Source: Streptosporangiaceae bacterium
GTDB taxonomy: Bacteria > Actinomycetota > Actinomycetes > Streptosporangiales > Streptosporangiaceae
Direction of reading: 5' to 3'
NCBI GenBank assembly: GCA_019239975.1
Contig: JAFAZE010000173.1
Location: 1 to 60,475, forward strand
Length of the DNA: 60,475 bases
Positions 22,545 to 31,943 of the stretch are shown here, in pieces. How positions within the stretch are numbered: position 1 is the stretch's first letter; every line of letters begins with the position of its first letter. The notes beneath the pieces were generated by a model. That model saw only the letters and a program-made list of their open reading frames with translations. It searched no databases and was not told the DNA's origin. The position numbers and the translations under genes were made by a program.

Positions 22545-25456
22545 TGACTGGATCCCTCTCCTGCGCTTGGTGTCCCGGCCTCGGCCTCACGGCTGCCGAG
22601 CTGGAACCCGCTGAGGCGGTTGCGAGCCAGCTCGGGTGTCCGCCGTTTCGGCGGTGTCCGGCGCGGGGGTGTCAGCTGTTCGGTCTCGGCGCCTCCGGCG
22701 TGCCCGCCGGACGCCTGTGTCTGGTCCATGGCGGAGCCGTCGGCCGGGCTGGAGCCGTCGGCCGTCCTGCGGCCGGCCGAGCCGGGGATCAGGTTCGCCC
22801 CGGGTATCCGCGACGGCAGCCCGGCCGCTGTGCGGTCGCCGCGCACCGGCGTGCGGGCGGTCTCGGCGGCCCGCACGCCGTGGTCCGTCCAGCTGTCCGG
22901 GCCGGGAGGCTGCCGGGCCGGCAGGCCGGGCGCGCTCCGCGCGGTGCCGTCCGGCGCATCGTGAGCGGGGATGCCCGGCATCGCCTGCGGGGACGTGTCG
23001 GCGGCACTGTGCGCGGGCATGCCGGCCGCGGCCACGCTGAGGCCGGCGCCTCGTGCGCTGACGTCGGTGCCTCGTGCGCCGCGGCTGGACGGCCGCTTGG
23101 CGCGGAACCAGTTGGACGTTCTGCCGGCCCCTGCCGTCGCCTGTTCCGCGCCGTCCCGTCCGCCGCCGTCCGCCGCGTGCGGCCCCGGGGCGGCGTGCCG
23201 GCCGGGAGTGCGCCGGCCGCCCACCCGCAGCTGGACGAACGAAGAGTCCTCGGCCAGCTGCAGCGACCGCTTTCTATGCTGGGCGGTTTCCCGGCCGGTG
23301 AGGTTGCCTGGGAGCCAGACCAGGGCGGACAGCCCCTTCGGGGTCGCGGCCCGCAGGCGGATCCGCACCCCGTGCCGCGCGGCCAGCCGGGACACCGCGA
23401 ACAGCCCCATGTGCTGGGACACCGACACGTCGATGAGCGGCGGGTTGTCGAGCCGCCAGTTGATCTGGGAAAGGCGGGATGGCGGGATGCCGATCCCGGC
23501 GTCCTTGACCTCGAGCAGCACGCCGCCGCTGGTCAGCTCGTGCCCCGAGATGTGCACCGGGGTGTCCCTGGGGGAGAAGATGGTGGCGTTCTCGATGATC
23601 TCCGCGAGCAGGTGCACGACGTCGGCGGCCGCCTGGCCGGAAACCACGATGGCTGGCTGGATGTTGAGCTGCACCCGGCTGTACTGCTCGATCTCCGACG
23701 TCGCGGCCCGCACCACGTCCGCGAGCGGCACCGGCTCGCCCCACTTGCGCACCGGCTCCTCGCCCGCCAGCACCAGGAGGTTCTCCGAATTGCGGCGCAT
23801 CCGGGTGACCAGGTGGTCCATCGAGAACAGGTCGGACAGCCGGTCGGGATCGTCCTCGGCCAGCTCCATGGAGTCGATCATCCGCGCCAGCCGCTCGATG
23901 AGCGGCACGCTGCGCCGGGACAGGCTGATGAACATCGCGCTGACGTTGCCGCGCAGCATCGCCTCGTTGCCTGCCAGCCGCACGGCCTCCTGGTGCACCT
24001 GGTCGAAGGCGCGGGCGACCTCGCCGATCTCGTCGGAGGAGTCCACGTTGATGGGCTCGACCTCGGTGGGGACGTCTTCCCCGTCGGTCTCGCTCATCCG
24101 GCGGACCACCTCCGGCAGCCGCACTGCCGCTACCTCGAATGCTCCGTTCCGCAGCCTGCGCAGCGGCCCCACCATGGACCGGGCGACGACGATCGTGGCG
24201 GTCAGCGCGATCCCGAGCAGCAGGGCGACCGCGAGGCTGAAGATGACCGCCGAGGTGATCGCGCCGTCGTGCAGCGACCCGCTCCGGGAGATCACCGAGT
24301 TCGCGAACTGCAGCTCCACCGACCGCAGGCCGCCGGTCACATAGGAGAGCGCGGAACTGGCGTCGGAGATCGTGGGGTCGGTGGCGATGGGCGACTTGCT
24401 CGACGCGAGCGAAATGGCCTGCTGCTCCTGCGCCTGCGCCTGCACGACGTTCGAGCTCGACAGGACGTTGGTGAACAACTGGCGCTGGTCGGCCGTGGCC
24501 GCCGTGCCGAACTCGTTCAGGTTGCCTTGCTGCTGGGCCTGCGCATCGGTGATCGCCGACTGCTGGGCCGGCCCGAACTGTCCGAGGCTGACCAGGTCGG
24601 ACCGGAGCGCCGAGGTCAGAAGCGCCTGCTGCTGTGACGCTTCCTCTTTCATGCTGGAGACCAGGCCGAGCACCCGGACAGAGCCCGCTAGCGTCGAGTC
24701 GCCGCTGCCCACCGCGATCTGGCTCTCGACGGCCAGCAGCGTGTCGATCGCCGTCGCGTACTCCCCGATCACGATCAGCGCGGGAAGCTGGGTGCCGGTC
24801 GCCGCCGCGCGGATGGCGGGCAGGTTGCCGATCGCCGTGAGCGCCGCCTGGGTGTCCTGCAGCGCCAGCGCCGAGTAAGAGCCGTCGATCCCGTCGGCCA
24901 GGGCTTTCACCTGGTCTGCCCAGCCGGCGGTGACCGCGTAATCCTGGTTGAGCAGCCCGATCTCCGGCCCCGCCGGGATCACCGATGAAGGTGCGGCGCC
25001 CCGGCCGCCATCGCTGTTGCCCAGCACGATGAACCGGATCGTGTCCTCGCGCTCGTTCTGCAGCGCCTGCACCAGGCCGGTGATCTTGCCGCTCAGGCTG
25101 GCCAGCGTCAGCACGCGCTGGTAGGCGAGAGCGCTCGCCACGGACGAGGCGATGAAGATTCCGCCGGCCGCGACGGCGGTGACGGTCGGGATGATCACCA
25201 GCAGGAGCAGCCGCGACCGCACCCGCCAGTTCTTCAGCGCGCGGCGGGAGGCCGGGCGAGGCGCCGCCCCGGCGCCCGGCTGCTGGCCGCCGTCACGCTC
25301 CGGGGGGAACACGTCGGGCGCGGACCTGCCCGGAGCCGCGGCTTCGTCGGCGGCCGCGGGCGGGTTGACGTCACGCGGCGCCCGCTTCAATACCGCGCGG
25401 TGGATGCCGCGGGTTTTCCTGGCCCTGGACGGCACAGCGCTGGCGTCTTTGATCAT
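22541..25456 (-). CDS. Nitrate/nitrite-sensor type histidine kinase (conservon CvnA-like)
   Basis: 971-aa membrane kinase. A disordered N-terminus is followed by a TM helix (about 85-110), an all-helical extracellular NIT-type sensor (~120-400, containing KITGLVQALQNEREDT), a second TM helix (about 405-430), a HAMP linker with DSSDEIGEVARAFDQVH, a dimerisation helix and an ATPase domain (LAEIIENATIFSP as N box, VKDAGIGIPPSRL as G1). A ~220-residue disordered tail ends it. No clear phospho-acceptor His motif is seen, as in other conservon kinases. ATG 25456 is chosen; a TTG at 25552 is a less likely alternative. It overlaps the roadblock gene by four bases. Confidence 0.88.
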   Translation of the reverse strand: MIKDASAVPSRARKTRGIHRAVLKRAPRDVNPPAAADEAAAPGRSAPDVFPPERDGGQQPGAGAAPRPASRRALKNWRVRSRLLLLVIIPTVTAVAAGGIFIASSVASALAYQRVLTLASLSGKITGLVQALQNEREDTIRFIVLGNSDGGRGAAPSSVIPAGPEIGLLNQDYAVTAGWADQVKALADGIDGSYSALALQDTQAALTAIGNLPAIRAAATGTQLPALIVIGEYATAIDTLLAVESQIAVGSGDSTLAGSVRVLGLVSSMKEEASQQQALLTSALRSDLVSLGQFGPAQQSAITDAQAQQQGNLNEFGTAATADQRQLFTNVLSSSNVVQAQAQEQQAISLASSKSPIATDPTISDASSALSYVTGGLRSVELQFANSVISRSGSLHDGAITSAVIFSLAVALLLGIALTATIVVARSMVGPLRRLRNGAFEVAAVRLPEVVRRMSETDGEDVPTEVEPINVDSSDEIGEVARAFDQVHQEAVRLAGNEAMLRGNVSAMFISLSRRSVPLIERLARMIDSMELAEDDPDRLSDLFSMDHLVTRMRRNSENLLVLAGEEPVRKWGEPVPLADVVRAATSEIEQYSRVQLNIQPAIVVSGQAAADVVHLLAEIIENATIFSPRDTPVHISGHELTSGGVLLEVKDAGIGIPPSRLSQINWRLDNPPLIDVSVSQHMGLFAVSRLAARHGVRIRLRAATPKGLSALVWLPGNLTGRETAQHRKRSLQLAEDSSFVQLRVGGRRTPGRHAAPGPHAADGGGRDGAEQATAGAGRTSNWFRAKRPSSRGARGTDVSARGAGLSVAAAGMPAHSAADTSPQAMPGIPAHDAPDGTARSAPGLPARQPPGPDSWTDHGVRAAETARTPVRGDRTAAGLPSRIPGANLIPGSAGRRTADGSSPADGSAMDQTQASGGHAGGAETEQLTPPRRTPPKRRTPELARNRLSGFQLGSREAEAGTPSAGEGSSH

Positions 25457-25722
25457 GAGGCCGGCAGGAGTCCAGCGACACACGGGTGCCGCAGCGGGAC
25501 CGACACGGGTTGCTCCTTCCCCGGGCAGGAGATTCTGCGTGCACAGTGTCAAGGATCATTCGACGTGCGTACTTTAATGAGCGCCAATACAGCAAGTGGA
25601 ACCAAGTGGAACGAAGCATCGCTATTCTATAGCCGACGTCGGCCAATTGGCGGCACCGGGGTATTCTTCCGCGCTACGGTTGTGTCCGCCAACGTGCAAT
25701 TCTACGCTCTGGAGGGGGCCCT

Positions 25723-26739
25723 ATGCGGCTGGCCTGGGCCGGTGTCCGCGTCTCGGCCTTGCGCATGGCGCCGGCGGTCCTCGCGGTGACGGTGCTGGCC
25801 TCCGGCTGTCATGTTCCGGGTACCGGCGCGCCGGGTGCCGCCCCCGGGCGCGTCACCATCACGGTGGCCGTCGTTCCCGGAATCGACAACGCCCCGCTTC
25901 GCGTCGCCGTCCAGGACGGGCTGTTCCGGCAGCACGGCCTGAACGTTGCCGTCAAGGACTACCAGTCCCTCGGCGCCGAATTCCAGGCTCTCACTGACGG
26001 TCAGGCTCAGATTGCGGTCGGTGACTACGCGGACTTCTTCTACGAGCAGGCCGTCGGCGGCGCCTCGCTGCGGCTCATCGCCGACGGGTATGACGCGGCC
26101 CCGAACTCGGTGGCGATTCTCACCCTGCCGGGTTCAGGCATCACCACTCCGCAGCAACTGCAGGGCCAGCCCGGGAGTGTGGCCACGCCGCCCGCCCAGA
26201 TGACCCCGTACAGCGCGGCGGTCCCGTACAGCATCCAGACCCTGGCGGCGGAGGAGGTCCTGCAGAACGACGGCGTGAGCCCCAGCAGCGTGAACTGGAC
26301 GCAAATGCGGGCGCAGGACATGATCGGGGCGCTCCGCAGCGGCCGGGTGAAGGCGATCCTGGCCACCGAGCCCTACATCCTGGAGGCCGAGGAACAACTC
26401 GGGGCCGTCGAGGTGGTGGACGCGAGCAGCGGCGTGACGTCCGGGCTCCCGATGTCGGGCTACTTCAGCCTGGCCTCCTACGCGCACGCGAATGCGCCGG
26501 CGGTGCAGGCATTCCAGCGGGCGCTGGCGGCGGCCCAGTCCGACTGTGCGCAGCGCGGGCCGGTACAGGCCGTGCTGTCGCATCTCACCGGCATGAGCAT
26601 GAGGGACGCGGCACTGGTCACCCTGGGCACGTACCCGACGTCTCTGAACGTCGGCCAGATCCAGCGGGTCGCCGTGCTGATGTACGACTCCGGGATGATC
26701 AGTAACCCGGTCAGCGTGAGCAGCATGACCTCCGGGTGA
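25723..26739 (+). CDS. NMT1/SsuA-type substrate-binding lipoprotein
   Basis: 338-aa ABC-type solute-binding lipoprotein. The signal peptide ends in the lipobox LASGC with the acylated Cys at residue 29. The NMT1/THI5-like fold follows: TVAVVPGIDNAPLRVAVQDG and LFRQHGLNVAV at the start, then a DGQAQIAVGDYADFF hinge motif. Related proteins bind nitrate, sulfonates, taurine or thiamine precursors. GGAGGGGG precedes ATG 25723. No permease or ATPase follows. It is divergent from the nitrate-sensor-type kinase, so it could present a ligand to that sensor instead of feeding a transporter. Confidence 0.87.
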   Translation: MRLAWAGVRVSALRMAPAVLAVTVLASGCHVPGTGAPGAAPGRVTITVAVVPGIDNAPLRVAVQDGLFRQHGLNVAVKDYQSLGAEFQALTDGQAQIAVGDYADFFYEQAVGGASLRLIADGYDAAPNSVAILTLPGSGITTPQQLQGQPGSVATPPAQMTPYSAAVPYSIQTLAAEEVLQNDGVSPSSVNWTQMRAQDMIGALRSGRVKAILATEPYILEAEEQLGAVEVVDASSGVTSGLPMSGYFSLASYAHANAPAVQAFQRALAAAQSDCAQRGPVQAVLSHLTGMSMRDAALVTLGTYPTSLNVGQIQRVAVLMYDSGMISNPVSVSSMTSG

Positions 26740-26756
26740 GCCAGGAACCCGTGTCG

Positions 26757-27956
26757 CTAGGCCGGTGGCTGGAGGGCCTCGTGCGGGGTCCAGACGGGCT
26801 GACCCTGGTATCCGCGGGCGACCATGCTCACGAACTCATGCACCGCGTCCTCCTCGGGTGAGAGCGGGCCGGGTCCCGCGTGCGGCGAGGCGAGCCCGCG
26901 CTGCACGGACTCGCATGCGCCCCAGTCCTGCCGGTTGGTGATGTCCCAGAACTCGACCGCGTAACCGGGATCGAAGCCCGGCCGGGCCAGCGCCTCAGGA
27001 GGGAAGGCCCAGGTGCACTCGATGATGGTCCGGTCGGCGGCGAGGGGGGTGAGCCGGTGCGTCATGACGTAGTCGGGATGCAGGCTCAGCAGCACGTTCG
27101 GGAAGATGTTCAGGTAGCTGACCGCGCGCAGCGCGCTGCCGTCCAGGCCGCGCAACGGCACCCCCAGGCTGGTGCCGTCCAGCGACATCGTGTCCATGCC
27201 GTCGCGCAATTTCATCCAGCCGCCGAGCCAGGCCGGCTGCGGGGGATAATTCTCGGCGCTTTTAGGTGGGCTGACCCGGCATAGCTCGGGGTGGATCACC
27301 GGGCAGTGGTAACACTCGTGATAATTCTCGCTGAGGATTTTCCAGTTCGCCGCCGTGTCGTAGGTGTGCCGCCCGGCGATCACCAGCCGCTCCGGCTCGT
27401 ACGGCGCCACCACCTCGTCGAGCGCCGCCAGCGCGCCGCTGAGCGACCCGGCCTGACCGCGGGAGCCGTCCACGAAGATCAGCCCGTGCCACTCGGCCGC
27501 GGGCAGCTCGACCAGGCCCCACGCCGACGCGTTGAATCCCTCCCGCCGGGTGAGCCCCGAGGCATGGCTCAGCTCGCCGGACAGCGCGTAGGTCCAGGAA
27601 TGGTACGGGCAGATGACCGAGTTGCGCCGCGCCGTAGTGCCGCACTCCAGTAGCTCGTGGCCGCGGTGGCGGCAGGTGTTGGCGAACGCGTGCAGCCCGC
27701 CGTCGTCGTCGCGGGTCAGCAGCACGCTGCCGGCGCCGGTCGGCTCGGCGCGCTGGTCGCCGGGCTGGGCCAGCTCCGAGCCGAATCCCACGCAGGTCCA
27801 GCCGGCACCGAAGAAGTGCCGGTGCTCCCAGGCAAAGACCGCGGGGTCCAGGTACGCCGCCGGGGGCAGCATTACGGACGCGCCGAACGGTCGCAGTGAG
27901 CGCGCGACCGCAGCCTGGTCGATGGGCGCGGCTGGCCACCCGGCTTGACTGGTCAT
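26757..27956 (-). CDS. Rieske non-haem iron oxygenase, alpha subunit
   Basis: 399-aa aromatic-ring-hydroxylating-type oxygenase. The Rieske [2Fe-2S] ligands are CRHRGH and CPYHSW (C-x-H ... C-x2-H) in the N-terminal domain. The mononuclear iron site follows (NYHECYHCPVIHPEL). The size and the EnYHECYHC signature fit single-subunit enzymes that oxidatively demethylate quaternary amines, such as choline monooxygenase or glycine-betaine and stachydrine demethylases. No reductase gene is nearby. It begins 15 bases after the binding-protein gene on the same strand, so imported substrate and oxygenase are probably linked. Confidence 0.88.
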   Translation of the reverse strand: MTSQAGWPAAPIDQAAVARSLRPFGASVMLPPAAYLDPAVFAWEHRHFFGAGWTCVGFGSELAQPGDQRAEPTGAGSVLLTRDDDGGLHAFANTCRHRGHELLECGTTARRNSVICPYHSWTYALSGELSHASGLTRREGFNASAWGLVELPAAEWHGLIFVDGSRGQAGSLSGALAALDEVVAPYEPERLVIAGRHTYDTAANWKILSENYHECYHCPVIHPELCRVSPPKSAENYPPQPAWLGGWMKLRDGMDTMSLDGTSLGVPLRGLDGSALRAVSYLNIFPNVLLSLHPDYVMTHRLTPLAADRTIIECTWAFPPEALARPGFDPGYAVEFWDITNRQDWGACESVQRGLASPHAGPGPLSPEEDAVHEFVSMVARGYQGQPVWTPHEALQPPA

Positions 27957-27970
27957 GGAACCACCCTAAG

Positions 27971-29578
27971 TCAGACGAACCAGAAGTGCTCGAAGTCCCA
28001 GTTGGACAGCGACTCGCCCACCTTGGCGGTGCTGTATCCGGCGATCTTGTCGGTATATGCATCGAGCGTGTCCATGAAAGCGGGAATGATATAGGGACCC
28101 TGCTGGAAATCGATTTGCTGCATCTTGTATTCGATCTCTTTACGGGTCGACGGGTTGCTCGTCGCATTGGCCTGCTGGTAGAGGTGGTTGTAAGAAGCGT
28201 TGTTCAGATGTGTCTCGTTGAAGGGTGACGAAGAGCCCAGGAACGACTGGGCTGCCTGATTGAGGTACGGGGCGTAGCTGTAATAATCCTGGGAGAACGT
28301 CCAGTTCAGGTAGTTACCCTTGGCGAAGAATGTGCCGGTGTCGATCTGCTTGATCTTGATCGTGACGCCGGCAGCCGCCGCCTGCTCCGCGAAAACGGTC
28401 GCCATCGCCACCATGCCGGTCGCGAGGGGTGCCGTCGTGAGCGTTACCGTCAGGTTTTCGTGGCCCGCCCTCTTGAGCAGGAACTTGGCCTGCGGGATAT
28501 CTTGCTGCCGGCGCAGCGAGCCGTCGAAGTCAGGGTCATACGGGGCGAAGACATCGCTGGCCACCACCCCGAAGCCATCGAGCGCCGAGTCGATCATCTG
28601 CTGCCGCCCGACCAGGAGGCGCAGCGCCTGGCGGACGTTGTTGTTATTGAACGGCGCCTGGTCGACCCGCATGGTAAATGGCTTGAACTGCCCGGTGTGT
28701 GACGCGACCGCTCGCACTCCGGGGGTGTTGGCCAGCGCCGCCATCTGCGGCGGGTCAAGCTGGCCAGCAGCCTGGATGACGTTGGTGGTCAGGGCGTCCT
28801 GGACCGCTGTGTTGTCACTGAAGTCGCTGATCGTCAGGGTGTCGACATGGGGCAGGCCGCTCTTCCAGTAGTTCTTGTTGCGGACGAAGACACTGCGCTG
28901 CCCGGGAGTGAAGCTCTGGTATGCGAACGGCCCGGTCCCGTCGGGGACCTTCCCGCTGAAGCCGGAAGGCACCACGTACAGGTAATACCAGCCCCCCGCC
29001 AGCTGGTCGACGAAGCTTCCGAAGGGGGACGTCATCGGGACTTTGACCGTGAGCTTGTCAAGCGCCTTTACGCCCTTGATGTCGACTGGGCCGAAGAACA
29101 ATGTCCCGCTGAAGCTGTTCGAGATGATTCTCTGCATGGTGTAGACCACGTCAGCGGCCGTGAGGGCCTTCCCGCTGTGGAACGTGATGCCTGGGCGGAG
29201 GCGGATGGTCCATTCCGACAGCGATCCGTTCGGAGTGATGGACTCGGCCAGCACGTACTCGACCTTGGCGTCCTTGTCGAGCTTGACCAGGGGCTGGTAA
29301 AGCGCCTCGAAGCGGCCGGTGTCAAGATAGGTCAGCCCCTGATGCGGGTCGAGGGTGTCCGAGGTCGAGCCGCCCGCCAGGCCCACCTTGAGGTTGCCGC
29401 CGCGCCGGGGCGTACCGGCACTGGCATCGGTGGTCGCACCCTTGGGACTGCTCGAGCAGGCGGCGAGCAGGCCGCCCGCGCTGGCGGCGGCACCGGTGAC
29501 TGCGATCCCGCGAAGAAACTCGCGCCGTCCGAGCATCTCTCTCAGCGCCGGCGTCAAGTGCTCGTCCGAACGGCCCAC
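27971..29578 (-). CDS. Family 5 extracellular solute-binding lipoprotein
   Basis: 535-aa peptide/nickel-type binding protein. The N-terminus has a twin-arginine motif (GRREFLRG) and a lipobox LLAAC. The family 5 body begins GGNLKVGLAGGSTSDTLDPHQ and includes ADVVYTMQRI. I start at GTG 29578, since GGAGGT lies 7 bases upstream of it and overlaps the farther GTG at 29593. It is the only binding protein for the divergent permease/ATPase genes at 29982-33784 and is followed by the Rieske oxygenase. Despite the 'oligopeptide' label, such proteins also carry opines, glycosides and other organic solutes. Confidence 0.9.
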   Translation of the reverse strand: MGRSDEHLTPALREMLGRREFLRGIAVTGAAASAGGLLAACSSSPKGATTDASAGTPRRGGNLKVGLAGGSTSDTLDPHQGLTYLDTGRFEALYQPLVKLDKDAKVEYVLAESITPNGSLSEWTIRLRPGITFHSGKALTAADVVYTMQRIISNSFSGTLFFGPVDIKGVKALDKLTVKVPMTSPFGSFVDQLAGGWYYLYVVPSGFSGKVPDGTGPFAYQSFTPGQRSVFVRNKNYWKSGLPHVDTLTISDFSDNTAVQDALTTNVIQAAGQLDPPQMAALANTPGVRAVASHTGQFKPFTMRVDQAPFNNNNVRQALRLLVGRQQMIDSALDGFGVVASDVFAPYDPDFDGSLRRQQDIPQAKFLLKRAGHENLTVTLTTAPLATGMVAMATVFAEQAAAAGVTIKIKQIDTGTFFAKGNYLNWTFSQDYYSYAPYLNQAAQSFLGSSSPFNETHLNNASYNHLYQQANATSNPSTRKEIEYKMQQIDFQQGPYIIPAFMDTLDAYTDKIAGYSTAKVGESLSNWDFEHFWFV

Positions 29579-29981
29579 AGAATTTACCTCCACGTTATAA
29601 GGTCCGGAGCAAATCGGTGATCTACCTTGGTGTATCGGCGAGGTTCAATACACCTGACAAACTTCCGGCCGCGCCGGTGAGGTGGCCAATGATGGCAACG
29701 GGGCACGAACCCGGTCAATCATGCCATGGAGCCTAGCGCCTGCGCGCCCGCCGGGCCGCCCGGCTCCCGCGCATACGCCCCGGGCTCCTGGCAGCCACCG
29801 GGGATCTGTGAGTTCCTGTCGGCATTGCCGGGTCTTCAGCGGCATCGTTACGCTAGAAATAGGACCAAACGGGTTAGCACTCGCCGCCGGCGTCTGCCCC
29901 GCTCAGCGGAGGAATCGACGACGTGACGGCCCCGAGCCTCGAGGAGCCGGACATTCTCATGTTCCGCTGGCTGAGCCGGCC
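29579..29981. other. Divergent regulatory region of ABC importer
   Basis: About 400 bases between the binding-protein and permease genes, without a supported gene. The first permease in frame could start upstream, but its conserved part begins after 29982. I see no strong palindrome. The region must hold promoters for both directions. Confidence 0.5.
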
Positions 29982-30989
29982 ATGGCGGTAACGGCGGATC
30001 TTCCCACCTTCCAGCCGGGCGCTCGCGAGGCTCATCCGATCGCACGCCTGGTCCGCCGAAGGCTCGCCATCGGGGTACTCACCCTGTTTCTGGTCTCGGT
30101 GGTGGTGTTCGTGGCCACCGAAGTACTCCCTGGTAACGCCGCCTACGCGATACTCGGGCGGAATGCCAGCCCAGTGCGCGTGCGAGCGCTGGAGACCACG
30201 CTGCACCTGAACCGTGGCCTCTTCGCTCAGTACTGGGTCTGGATATCCGGCCTTTTCGACGGCAGGCTCGGTAATTCCCTGCTTAACGGGCAGCCGGTGT
30301 GGAACCTGGTCGAGCCGAGGCTCGTCAACTCCGCTGTTCTGGTGCTCGTCACCGGGGTTATCGGCTCACTCCTGGGCATGGCCCTGGGCGCACTCGCCGC
30401 CGTGCGCAAGGACGGCTGGTTCGACCACATCATGTCGCTGGTCGTGCTGGCTGCGACGTCGCTTCCCGAGTTCGTCGTCGCGATCGGCCTGATCATCCTG
30501 TTCGCAACCGACATCTGGCACCTCTTGCCGGGCGTCTCGCTGCTGCCCCCGGGCACCTACGCCTGGAGTCAGCCGCAGCTGCTCGTCCTGCCGGTTGCCA
30601 CGCTCGTGATCGTGATCGTGCCGTACACCATGCGCATGATGCGCGCGGCCATGGTCGAGGCTCTTGAGTCGGACTACGTGGAGATGGCCCGGCTGAAGGG
30701 TGTGCCGGAGTGGCGCGTCGTTCTCGTTCACGCCCTGCCGAACGCCATCGCCCCCACCATCCAGGTCATCGGGCTCGGCTTCCTGTACCTGGCGGGCGGG
30801 ATCGTCATCGTCGAGAACGTGTTCAACTTTCCGGGAATCGGCCAGGGGCTGGTGTACGCGGTCGACGGCCGCGACATCCCGGTGATCCAGTTGATCGTGG
30901 TCGTCTTGGCCGCGTTCTACGTCGTCATGAACATCCTCACCGATGTCATCGCGCTCATGGCCACGCCACGGCGAAGGATTGCCAGGTAA
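29982..30989 (+). CDS. ABC transporter permease, DppB type
   Basis: 335-aa inner-membrane permease of the dipeptide/nickel importer family. Six TM helices: the first is LAIGVLTLFLVSVVVFVATE, followed by the periplasmic 'LPGNAAYAILG' loop typical of DppB. The cytoplasmic EAA-type loop is EMARLKGVPEWRVVLVHALP. ATG 29982 is preferred over upstream in-frame starts because conserved sequence begins there, though its ribosome site is weak. The next permease starts six bases after its stop. Confidence 0.9.
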   Translation: MAVTADLPTFQPGAREAHPIARLVRRRLAIGVLTLFLVSVVVFVATEVLPGNAAYAILGRNASPVRVRALETTLHLNRGLFAQYWVWISGLFDGRLGNSLLNGQPVWNLVEPRLVNSAVLVLVTGVIGSLLGMALGALAAVRKDGWFDHIMSLVVLAATSLPEFVVAIGLIILFATDIWHLLPGVSLLPPGTYAWSQPQLLVLPVATLVIVIVPYTMRMMRAAMVEALESDYVEMARLKGVPEWRVVLVHALPNAIAPTIQVIGLGFLYLAGGIVIVENVFNFPGIGQGLVYAVDGRDIPVIQLIVVVLAAFYVVMNILTDVIALMATPRRRIAR

Positions 30990-30995
30990 GCGCCC

Positions 30996-31943
30996 ATGAC
31001 CGTGAACGCTCCCGCCGTACCGCCGGCCGCCCCGCCGTCCCGGCCGCTACGGGGGGCCGGGCGCCGGCGATCGTCGGTGCTGCTGGCGGCCGTGCGCACG
31101 CCACGCGGCGCGATCGGGCTCGGAATGGCTGCCATGGTCGTGCTGGCCGCGGTCATCGGCCCGCTGGTGGCCCCGTACGCCCCGGACGCGCTGGTCACCC
31201 TGGCGTTGGGCAAACCCAACGGGCAGTTCTTGCTCGGCGGCGACTACCTCGGGCGTGACGTGCTGTCGCGGGTGCTGGACGGCGGCTGGGTGCTGCTGGT
31301 CATGGCCGCGTGCGCGACCGCGCTCGGGATCGCGGGCGGAGCGCTCGCCGGCGTCTCGGCCGCCTACCTGCGCGGCGTCAGCGATGGGATCATCATGCGG
31401 GCGGTGGACGTGATCCTGTCGTTTCCGCAGGTGGTGTTCGCGCTGCTGTTGCTGAGCCTGCTTGGGCCCAGGCTGTGGCTGATCACGATCGCGGTGGGCG
31501 TTTCGCACGCCCCGCAGGTGGCCCGGGTCCTGCGCTCGGCGACCCTTGATGTCTCCGAACGGGACTTCGTCAAGGCGGCGGAGCTGCAGGGGATGCGGCC
31601 GATCAAGGTCATGGCCAAGGAGATCCTGCCCAACCTGATCAGCCCGCTCATGGTGGAGGCAGGGCTCCGGCTGACCTACTCCATCGTCGTCATCGCCGGC
31701 CTTGCCTTCCTCGGGTTCGGGCAACCGCCTCCCGCGGCGAACTGGGGGACGATGATCTACGAGAACCGGATCGGCCTGTCGGTGAACCCGTGGGCGGTCA
31801 TCGTCCCCGCCGCGCTGATCGCGCTGCTGACGATCGGGATCAACACCTTCACCGACGCGTTCGCGCGCGTGGTGATCGGGGTCGACCGCCGGCCCGAGCA
31901 GGCCGCGCTGATCGACGACCTCGGCCAGGAGCTGAGCAAGTGA
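30996..31943 (+). CDS. ABC transporter permease, DppC type
   Basis: 315-aa partner permease. The N-terminus has the DppC feature GRDVLSRVLDGGWVLL, then TM helices and the EAA-type loop FVKAAELQGMRPIKVMAKEI with LPNLISPLMVEAG, and ends with INTFTDAFARVV. Its TGA overlaps the GTG of the following ATPase gene, so the cassette is translationally coupled. Confidence 0.92.
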   Translation: MTVNAPAVPPAAPPSRPLRGAGRRRSSVLLAAVRTPRGAIGLGMAAMVVLAAVIGPLVAPYAPDALVTLALGKPNGQFLLGGDYLGRDVLSRVLDGGWVLLVMAACATALGIAGGALAGVSAAYLRGVSDGIIMRAVDVILSFPQVVFALLLLSLLGPRLWLITIAVGVSHAPQVARVLRSATLDVSERDFVKAAELQGMRPIKVMAKEILPNLISPLMVEAGLRLTYSIVVIAGLAFLGFGQPPPAANWGTMIYENRIGLSVNPWAVIVPAALIALLTIGINTFTDAFARVVIGVDRRPEQAALIDDLGQELSK

